DNA of 64,000 nucleotides, from positions 123,470 through 187,469 of the forward strand of contig ML976776.1 in the NCBI GenBank assembly GCA_010015655.1, written 5' to 3'. The position numbers and the translations under genes are program-made. Below, in pieces: positions 56,279 to 64,000 of the stretch. A model generated the notes under the pieces. That model was not told the DNA's origin. It saw only the letters and a list, made by a program, of their open reading frames with translations, and made no database searches. The DNA is from Bimuria novae-zelandiae CBS 107.79 (taxonomy: Eukaryota > Ascomycota > Dothideomycetes > Pleosporales > Didymosphaeriaceae). Within the stretch, counting starts at the first letter, position 1. Each line of letters opens with the position of its first letter.

Positions 56279-57916
56279 GGATGTGTGTGCCCCCAGTCTA
56301 CGTTTTAGTGGTTGAGTAAGAAAGATTCCTGACTGCAGGAATACTCAGGGTGGAGACCAAAAGCTGGTCTTCAGGCAGCCGCGAATTAAAAATAGATACC
56401 ATTCACGATTATGAGATGTGCGTTCCATGCCTTTGTGATGTATTCTGAGTGCTAGCAAGCTTGATTTTCCATGACATGAACTTCTTTGACGGCGGGCTCG
56501 GAAACCCTCTGGGCAAGATCGTCATGCAAGCTTTAAAGAATCATGCAACCGAGCTACAGCACAAGTTCGTCGAGAAGGTCGACGTAGCGGGGTTCATAAG
56601 ACATCCGGACTTTCGCAACCTCGACAAATCCCAGAATATACACTTCATCCTGGGCGATGGGCGTTAAGCGTACTCACGGAAGCGGTGCAGGTCACAGCAC
56701 CGACTTCCCTCTTTTTGATGGCTCGACCAGAGAGGGACCCGTGTCAGCCATCGGGCAGAGATATACCAGTGGCACCGGAGAGTAAGACTCCCAGAGAGCA
56801 TCGATGATAGCGTTACCCCGGGTTATGGAGAGGAGAGCAGCCTGTCACACTGCTACTCCTCACTGCCCTGTTATAGAGATGCAAAGTCGGATCTGTAGGC
56901 TCCATGCGCCGCTCCCGGGCAATAACCACGATTATAATGGTTGGCTAACACAGGCCGCATCCGCTTATTTGCATGTAAATATATGCCGAATGCTTCCTGC
57001 TAAGGCGAATAACCGGTGGAAAACATATTCACGCTAAAATGCCCTCGCCCTTGATACTGCACGCCATGAAAAGAATTTTGGCCGTTATTCGCCATTCTGA
57101 TGTGGTTCAACGAAAGCTGAAGTGACTCAGTTTAATCGAATAGTCAGTCACCTACGGTACTAACTCTCAATAGAACCTGAGAAGACCGTTGGATTGCTCA
57201 GCCGTTCAAGAGAAAATAAAATCACCACTAGGATTTGAAATTATTAGATGCCACTCACTGTTGAACCTGCAATTATTTCTTCCTCACAACTCGGTTATCG
57301 CACATTCACCGCGAGTTTCTGCCCCACGGCCCCGAAACCATCCTGCCGCGGAAAATAGACCTTGAGCACATTGATCACAAATCTCACCCTTCATTCCTAG
57401 TGCTGCATCGAAAGCTATAGCCATAGCATAGCTGTTACTGGCGCCATCCTGGTCTACTATACTAAATTGAGGATGAACGAACATCTATCCGAAGCCGTCA
57501 CCGCCGAGTGACGACGGGAATACCAAGTAGCAAAGCGTCATAAATTTGTGAAGGGTCCCATTAGGATTTGGTGGACACGAAATCTCAGTAAGCACTTGAG
57601 GTAACAACGACGAACGCAGGGTAGTTGCAAAATACCGCGAGACTTCCAACAAATGCACACTTTATTACTATGCCCCGGAGCACAACGACCTTGCTCGCAC
57701 TTAAATTGCACATACATCACGGACGAGCCTGGTGCAGCGGTGTACAAGACATGGTATCAAGCACACAACGAGCAGCCAAACATCGACTGGAACAGGTATT
57801 TCGCATACCCTTTGGAACTCGAAGCATCGCGCGCATGAACATTCTCAGATGTTGTGCAAATACATCGTGGCTGTCAGAAAGCATCCGACTATCATCAGCA
57901 AGCAATCAAGAAGACT
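56279..57916. other. Intergenic region, no supported gene
   Basis: About 1.6 kb. The open frame 56449-56667 contains FFDGGLGNPLGK, faintly like a patatin DGG/GLG-NNP segment, and might be a relic; not strong enough to call. Nothing else seen. Confidence 0.45.
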
Positions 57917-58501
57917 ATGAAAGGGCCTCGGACACCCGACAACGAAGAGTACAACCCGCACAACTACAAAGCCTACCCTCTTTGTTCAGCGATCCTAGTA
58001 GTTCAAGACCACGATGTCGATGTCTACGCCCCAGACGGGCGCGTGGCAATAGACGGATACAGCCAGCCGCAAACGGTCGTCCTAGTTCGTACAGGAGACG
58101 AATCGCGCCTCAGCGCGCCCATCTCCTTTGCCGCGCTCGCGGACAAAACACCCCCGCTCGCCCGGCCCGATGCCGCCGCCTTCGGCGCTGTCCGTGTGTC
58201 TATCTCTTCCGCCGTGCACTTTACCGCGGTGCTACAGAAGCGTGAAGAACAAGCGAACCCTTCCTTTTACCACAACCCACCGCTGAAACTCTTGGTCCCG
58301 ATCACACCGGATGTACGTCATGAACGGTGGTATCCTGCTTCCGAGGACGAATACGTCGCCGCGGTGTTTACTGTTGGGAAATACACATATGCGGAGGACC
58401 ATGTTCGCTCGGCGGAGGAGTGCGTCAGGAGGCGGGAAGTTGGCGACCCGGACTGGGACGACCAGGAGAGAGAGACGCGGTATGGTCATATCCGGATGTG
58501 A
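57917..58501 (+). CDS. Hypothetical protein
   Basis: Not recognised. 194 residues from the first ATG at 57917 (MKGPRTPDNEEYNPHNYKAY), single exon as read. No signal peptide or membrane helix. The composition is that of a folded soluble protein: alternating strands near residues 22-60 (LCSAILVVQDHDVDVYAPDG), an Ala-rich part, and a highly charged C-terminus (EECVRRREVGDPDWDDQERE). A preceding open stretch at 57653-57838 could be part of an upstream exon, but I found no convincing splice pair. Orphan gene or fast-evolving secreted/effector-type gene are possibilities; neither is supported directly. Confidence 0.5.
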   Translation: MKGPRTPDNEEYNPHNYKAYPLCSAILVVQDHDVDVYAPDGRVAIDGYSQPQTVVLVRTGDESRLSAPISFAALADKTPPLARPDAAAFGAVRVSISSAVHFTAVLQKREEQANPSFYHNPPLKLLVPITPDVRHERWYPASEDEYVAAVFTVGKYTYAEDHVRSAEECVRRREVGDPDWDDQERETRYGHIRM

Positions 58502-58917
58502 GATGCCGTTGGCCCCTCCAAGATGTTGCCGCTGTTGCAGTCTTCACAGGCTTCGTTCCTTCCCCTCTTATAGGGCCTCGGGTGTTATAAACTTGTTCAC
58601 TGTTTACTGAGAGTATAAAGCGAGATCGCTTTAGCCAGGGCAGACAGCGCCTCCAAACACTTCCGAACCACGTATTATCCCATACCTATATTACCCAATC
58701 CATTGCCTATGCCCACGCGCCGACAGTTCATTACAATTACCCTCGTGTACACCGAAACTACATCCAAGTGCGCTATTGTACACACCATATACCCATGCAA
58801 AAGGAGAAAAAAGTTATACCGAGCAAAGTGTATGAACAGAAGAATACAAGGAATGTGTCATACAGCGCCTCACCCAGAAAGCGGCGCGAAAAAAGAAGTG
58901 ACCCCGGGGCTTTAGCA
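58502..58917. other. Intergenic region between convergent genes
   Basis: 3' regions of the hypothetical gene (plus) and ERG4 (minus). Nothing else seen. Confidence 0.5.
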
Positions 58918-60839
58918 TCAGTAAACCCCAGGGATGAACAAATACGGTACCCTCTTCTCATACTCGACCCACGCCTCCCCATACGTCTTCCTGCACTTCT
59001 CGATATCCCTTCGCGCACGATGAATAATCATGCAGGCAAAGAAAACCGAGTAAAACCAGGGAAACGGGCTCTTAAACCCGGTAATTAGACCCCAGCTCAA
59101 GGCAAAGAACAAATCGCAGGTGTAATGGATCTTGCGCGCCTTGCCATACCAGCCGTCGCACAGGATGCTGTTTCCGCGCGCGGTGGGGATGGTCTTGGGG
59201 TTGTGGATCTTGCCGTACTTGAAATAGGGAAAGGTGGTGCGCTCGTCGACGGCGCCGCGCTCTTCCTGGCGGAACTGGTTCTTTTGCGAGTTGGTCGTGT
59301 CCCAGACGTAGTAGACGCCGAGATATGCGACGGTGAGGAGGGCGGTGAACCAGACAGGCCATTGGTACTCCGAGGGGTCGTGCAGCGCGACGTAGAGCGT
59401 GCAGTGGCAATAGCTGAGAGGGACACCAGCCATGTTCCAAAAGATGAGCATAAAGCCAAGTTTCTCATAGTACATGTCCCTGCACAGACCAATCAGTTTT
59501 TGAAATATAAAATGCGGATCGGAAAAGAACTTACCAGGTCGTAATAATAAGATGCTCGCCCTTGGAACAGGCGCCGGCGTACAAGTAGTGCGCAAAGAGC
59601 AAGAAAATGGCCTCGACCGATACATATCCATACTGCTCGTATTGCTTCAAGCAGGTGCCCAGGGAAAGGAATAGGAGGATGTACCACGGAATGCGCACCT
59701 CGAGGAACATCTTGAAGTCCAGGATACCGAAAAGGCGAGGGTTCAGTTCCGCACCGAGGAAGAAGTCGTAGATGGGATACCCCGTCATGCGAATGGTCTT
59801 ACCACGCACAATGGCTTGGATGTAGCAGATGGTTGCACAGAGGAAGCCAGAGAGGATGGCTACACTCATGATATGACCGAACTCGTCCACAAGAGTGTAC
59901 AACTTGAACACACCCGTGAAGTGTAAGACCAGAGCAAGGACGATGCTGGTGTACATGGACCACATGCCCGAGCAGTAGTAGTCCAGCATCTTTCCTCCCA
60001 GATGAGGAAGCGGTTTGCCTTTGCGGTACACACCAGGGAGTAGCATGTAAAAGGCCATTTGTGTGAGGCCGAATACCCAGTAGATCTTCCATGCGCGCGC
60101 ATTAGGATATGCCTCCGTCTTGATCTGCTCCCACATATACTGGCCCCACTGACTCCAGCTCTCGCCCTCTACTGGCCCTGGGAATTTGCCGTCGTAGAAG
60201 TATGCGCCGATCCACATGTAGTACATGAGCGCAGGGAAGCCGATCATCATAGCAGACATGCCGAGACTTCCGCCAAACTCAACCTCGCCGGATGTGTCGT
60301 ACGGGCCGAACTCCTCATGCATCTCGGAGACTGCCGTAGCTCCCTGCTGAGCATGCCCATTCGCATTGCCGTTGACGTGGCCGTTTGCCTTGCCATTTGC
60401 GTGCCCGTTCGCATGTCCGTTCGCATGCCCGTTCGCATGTCCGTTCGCATGCCCGTTCGCATGCCCGTTGGCGTTCCAATTCGCATGTCCATTTGTGCGA
60501 TCATGAAGCCCATTTGCATGCGCATCAATCCCAGTGACGTGTCCGTTCGAAAGCTTCCCGTTTCCGTTCGACGTTATTTGTCCGTTTCCAGCCTTGGCCG
60601 CATCCGTGAAAGAGAGCCTGGAGACGTCGGGTTTGGGCGTGGACTCGTATCCACTGTCGCCGTTCAGAATCATCGACTTGCGCGTGTACTTTTTGCGGCC
60701 GGGGGTTTCAACAAACCCTGGATTAAAAGGTTTGCTGGAAGCGCAGATAGTCAGTAACTCATATAATGATATCTTTATTACTTATAGAAACTCACCTGGG
60801 TGTCTTCCCCGTCTTGCTGCGCGTCATGCGTTCAGTCAT
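58918..60839 (-). CDS. ERG4: Delta(24(24(1)))-sterol reductase (sterol C-24(28) reductase)
   Basis: Predicted exons 60839-60796, 60734-59535 and 59479-58918 give 601 residues; introns are 61 and 55 nt. It reduces the C-24(28) double bond using NADPH in the last step of ergosterol synthesis, in the ER membrane. It belongs to the ERG4/ERG24 family: [40 protein letters not shown], then the C-terminal signature region [20 protein letters not shown] and [20 protein letters not shown]. About eight hydrophobic helices are visible. Odd point: an N-terminal extension of about 145 residues before the membrane domain includes a run of NGHA tetrapeptide repeats (plus strand about 60350-60490). Family members of about 450-480 residues lack it. 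First exon starts [14 protein letters not shown]. Confidence 0.93.
60350..60490 (-). repeat. NGHA-encoding 12-bp tandem repeat in ERG4
   Basis: About ten copies of a 12-bp unit (coding strand AACGGGCATGCG / AACGGACATGCG) that stays in frame and encodes Asn-Gly-His-Ala. Confidence 0.9.
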
Positions 60840-62137
60840 ATCTGCGTCGGAATGGCACCCCTGACAGGTACAATCTGTTGCGCGCGAAAGAATAAGGACA
60901 GGGGAGGGGTTGAAGAGAAGAGAATTGGCGAGAGTACAAGTACAATTACAATTCGAAGAAGTCTTCAACACATGGCCGTGGGCGCTGAACAGCGACTTCG
61001 GGTTCGCAATGGCAGGAATGCAAGGGCGAGGCGTGTTTGTGTACATGACTAAAATTTATGAGTTCCGAGATTGGGCGTGGCGACGGGCCAATCAGACCGG
61101 GGAAGGCGCGACGGGTGCTAGCTTGGTGTAGCCGATGTTGAACGACGAGTTGATGACGCTCTCCGCGGTGATATGGACTTCTGTCTCTTTGATGGAGAGG
61201 TTTAAACGGCTTTATGTATTTTGCAAATTTCCTACGCACCCCTTCTCGTGAGCTCTTAACCCAGAATTAGACACGTCCACCCAAACCTCTACAGCTATTC
61301 CCCAACCCAAAGAGTACTAGATTCCGAATGCACATTGGTACCGGGATGCACTCGCGCGGAACCAATAAGAACTGCTGGCGAAGGGTCGGAGTCTAGTGCG
61401 AATTCGGTTAGAAGCGGTGAAACTACTTGAAGTCAACTCTCGTGCGTGACCCAAATGCCAAAAACCCGTGCGAGTAGAAAACTGCGCGGCCCTCAATATG
61501 AAGAATAATGTTGCAGTCCTCGAGTACTTTGGCAATCGCGCCAGTGACTTCATTAACATGGGACTGTCTGGCTCGAAAGTGGAAAATGACAGTAGGTCCT
61601 GACCGGCTGTGTTCTCTGTTAAGGATGAGGGAACAATTTGCTCCGTCACCGTCAACATCTACTTTCGTTCCTCAGTGGTACTGGAGCTCCTTCATTCATC
61701 GAATCCGGTTAATATAAAACAACTATCACCGTTTTCACTCTATGTTGAGATTGGAACCAACATTTGATGTCTTTCCTTCCTGTCGCGGGAATTATCCCTT
61801 GTAGGTACCCTAATCGGAAGGATCCGGTGGAACGGGCAAACATAACACCGAATGCTCGGTATAAATACTGCTCTTACAGCAACTTTTCATATGTTACTGA
61901 TCAATCAATTCGATCTCCGAACTATATACTATCCAGCTCGTTTTACCCTCCACACTTCCGCTATTAGACTTCCGTATCCCCTTGAACATGTCTGGAGGCA
62001 CGACCAAGGCAATGAAGAAGGCTGCTCATGTTAAAATCTCTGCTCCATTAAAAAAGAAGGTGGAAGAAATGGTCGTGTAGCGCTGCACTATTCTAGCACA
62101 TATATTCCTTCAACTTAACACAGACTAAAGCCATCCA
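60840..62137. other. Intergenic region, no supported gene
   Basis: ERG4 promoter side. A 30-codon open frame at 61988-62080 (MSGGTTKAMKKAAHVKISAP...) follows a GAAC-ATG context and is Lys-rich, but nothing else supports it. Other frames here look random. Confidence 0.45.
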
Positions 62138-62860
62138 CTAGTCAAGAGTAACATCCTCTAGCTCATCAATTAGTTCCTGAAACGTCGGTGCCCATCTTCC
62201 CTCATTACTGGCTTCTGTGTCGGTATTAAAGCCGCAACAGCGTGATGCATTAAACCGTCCTTCCTAGACCGTGCTTCGAGAAATTTACGCAGTTGGGGCG
62301 GTATCTGGACTCTGGAACGCTTGAACGCCCCTTTGATGGTCACCAAGTAATCTCTAGCAAGAGGCAGCGTCCCCATGATTTCTTGGAGGCACTGTCTGAC
62401 TCGCATGAATGCATCAAACTCCTCGAGATCTTGCAAGACGATGAGAGCGGAAGTGGTGATAGCATGTATGAGCCAATACTCTGTTCAAAGAATGGCGAAC
62501 GCCCAAAAGGTCTAGACAGCCGTCATCAACCGGGAGGCGTGTGAGCAGCAGCGTTCGCGAGGACTGAACCTGCCAAATTCGTGTTTGGACATTGTGCCGA
62601 AAGGGTGTAAGATGGCGGTGATCATTAACTGCGCATACACCCTTTGCACATAGTTAAATCGAATTTGCATAGCTGGGCGCGGACACTTACTCAAGCAAGA
62701 TTGTATATGGAAGAACTGCCTGTTTGATACGTATGGGATCTGGAAGCGAAAATTTCCACTAAAAGATGCGTTCGTAAAGTTCCAGTGCGTACTCCGGATT
62801 TTCGACAGGGGGCCGCGAGCCGCCGACATCCAGATAGAGGGATTCAAGCGCGTCTTCCAT
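62138..62860 (-). pseudogene. Decayed protein-coding gene of unknown family
   Basis: Not recognised. The minus strand starts MEDALESLYLDVGGSRPPVE and continues NPEYALELYERIF, then a TAG, then WKFSLPDPIRIKQAVLPYTI. A GTAAGT..AAAG intron of about 50 nt seems to follow LLE. One frame then continues past four more stops to APTFQELIDELEDVTLD and TAG at 62138. Every interrupting stop (TAG, TGA, TAG, TAA, TAG) differs by one C-to-T change from a Gln or Arg codon. That pattern suggests a dead gene, not noise, but the family is unknown and the exon join is uncertain. Confidence 0.4.
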
Positions 62861-63302
62861 GATCACGGCAAGACCGACCTCTGCATCCCTGCCTTCTATC
62901 TTCAAAGATGGCTGGGTTTGTAAGGATATAGGGTATAGAAATCACCAATAACTGTTGCAAGTCGGTTGAGACATTAGAAAGTCTGGCTCATGCCAGATCT
63001 TCTCAAATTTTGGCCTCTTCGCGAGTTTTCGGAATCCAAGGGCTTGAGTGCCTCGCCTACCGTGCCCGTGCACCCAACGCGCGCCGTCGGCCAACGCGCG
63101 GAACACCATCCACATGCAAAAGGGAGTTAGGTCACTACTGTAAGCTATGTTATGTAGTTAGCGTAAAAAGGCCCTTTAGGCGAGCGAGCCGGGCGTAATC
63201 AATCAATCAATCAATCAATCAAAATCAATCAATCAATCAATCAGAATCAAGAATCAATCAATCAGATTTTCAGGAATCAAGAAAAGGAAAATCGAATTGT
63301 GG
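62861..63302. repeat. Intergenic DNA with (AATC)n microsatellite
   Basis: From 63196 to about 63263 the tetramer AATC is repeated, with small interruptions (AAAATC, AGAATC, AAG). It directly precedes the LINE-like frame and may be the 5' untranslated part of that element or the 3' tail of another copy. Upstream sequence GGCGAGCGAGCCGGGCG is GC-rich. Confidence 0.7.
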
Positions 63303-64000
63303 ATGGAATCGGAGGTGAACAACGCGTTCCGGACGCGTAGGTCGGACCGAGCTCGGACCAAAACACCAAAAGCAGCCGAATTAGGGGGCACTAACACCCA
63401 AGCCGAGAACAGCGAGAATAATGCAGATGACAACACGGAAATCGATACGGATACTCCTGGAGCACCTCGAGCCAAGCGAACGCGATCGATAACAAGTACG
63501 AACCTTGGAAAGGGACATTTTATGGGCAAGGGCAAAGACGCGACTACGAAGCAGACACTGGCATCTATACTAGAAGCACTCGAGGAACTGAAGGACAACA
63601 ATACAGATCTCAGAGCGACAGTGGGAGAATTGACAAGCGAACTGGCATACGTGAAAGCTCAGTTGGCAGAAGCTAAGCAGCAACTGACGGAAGCAACCCA
63701 GACCATCTCGACCCTCAGCACCATCTGGTCAGACACACGCTCAGATGGCGCCTCACCACGATCCTACGCCTCAGTCCTCGCGCGATCCGTTCAGCCATCC
63801 TCAACCGCCAGCCGGTCAACATCGGGTAACACGAACGACGTATCATCGCGAAATTCCAGTCCCCCAGGGCTCACCATCGACACCCGGCGAGCAAAAGATC
63901 CAATCAGTATAACACCAGAAAATGCATCAGATATCGAAATGAAAATAAGAGCCAGGATACATGCACACGAGGACCTTAAAAATATCAAAGTCGAGGGCAT
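63303..64000 (+). mobile_element. LINE-type (Tad-like) retrotransposon ORF1, partial at window edge
   Basis: An uninterrupted plus-strand frame starts at ATG 63303 (MESEVNNAFRTRRSDRARTK) and is still open at base 64000, 232 codons. Residues about 80-135 form a coiled coil (LASILEALEELKDNNTDLRA; LTSELAYVKAQLAEAKQQLT). A Ser-rich linker follows with SPRSYASVLARSVQPSSTAS, then DIEMKIRARIHAHEDLKNIK. This order (basic N-terminus, coiled coil, 'SYASVL/WAxVA' linker, then a nucleic-acid-binding part) is that of the gag-like ORF1 of fungal Tad-type LINEs. No RIP-type stops are present, so this copy is young or fresh. The zinc knuckles and the reverse transcriptase would lie to the right. Family call is inferred from architecture. 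Confidence 0.65.

Noticed and set aside
56449..56667. Possible patatin-like fragment (FFDGGLGNPLG)
   Set aside because: Only a dozen residues resemble the family, and there is no GxSxG part nearby.
61317..61658. Minus-strand 113-codon open frame
   Set aside because: No domain, odd composition, overlapped by equal frames on the other strand.
63196..63263. CRISPR-like look of the AATC array
   Set aside because: It is a simple tetranucleotide microsatellite without spacers in a eukaryotic genome.

Overview
This is a stretch of a filamentous ascomycete chromosome. The evidence is genes with short introns (about 45-105 nt, GT..AG, CTAAC/CTGAC-like branch sites), filamentous-fungal gene families (an AA9 lytic polysaccharide monooxygenase, a DUF1748 micro-protein, ergosterol-pathway Erg4, yeast-type RNA triphosphatase Cet1), pogo-type DNA transposons, and a long AT-rich block whose coding remnants carry C-to-T/G-to-A changes typical of repeat-induced point mutation (RIP). 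A Dothideomycete is my best guess from overall style; that is inference.

Layout. 1-15.3 kb is a gene-free AT-rich block built of RIP-mutated transposons: a Ty3/gypsy element on the minus strand (gag, RT and RNase H still readable), a second gypsy element on the plus strand ending in a chromodomain-like tail, about 4 kb I could not identify, and a pogo transposase ghost interrupted by another DDE transposon with 42-bp inverted ends. 15.3-19.2 kb holds a 151-bp MITE and a five-exon glutamine-dependent asparagine synthetase. 19.3-21.4 kb is a 2.1-kb pogo element with clear ends and a TA duplication. 21.6-30.2 kb holds N-myristoyltransferase, mitochondrial ribosomal protein bL36m, a large conserved fungal protein of unknown function and a four-pass MARVEL-like membrane protein. 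30.2-33 kb is repeat-bearing intergenic DNA. 33-44.4 kb is a run of minus-strand genes: a frameshifted AA9 LPMO, COX10, proteasome subunit RPN2, CET1 and pyruvate kinase. 45.8-52.8 kb holds a four-exon Min8/DUF1748 gene, an Nbs1-like DNA-repair gene and an RBR-type E3 ubiquitin ligase. 53.3-55.4 kb is the best preserved pogo copy, followed by two unrecognised genes, ERG4, a decayed pseudogene, and, running off the right edge, an open reading frame that looks like ORF1 of a LINE-type retrotransposon.

The ordinary genes are unrelated housekeeping functions (glycolysis, haem A synthesis, proteasome, mRNA capping, protein myristoylation, sterol synthesis, DNA repair, ubiquitylation); they do not form an operon or a recognisable metabolite cluster. 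The interesting material is in the mobile DNA: three related pogo copies at three stages of decay, a nested DDE element with an apparent 4-bp target duplication that is not TA, a short dispersed repeat found beside NMT and CET1, and a stop-free, multiple-of-three intron inside the RING2 zinc site of the E3 ligase. I found no convincing undescribed multi-gene system. All splice sites are predicted by eye from reading frame, consensus and family homology recalled from memory.
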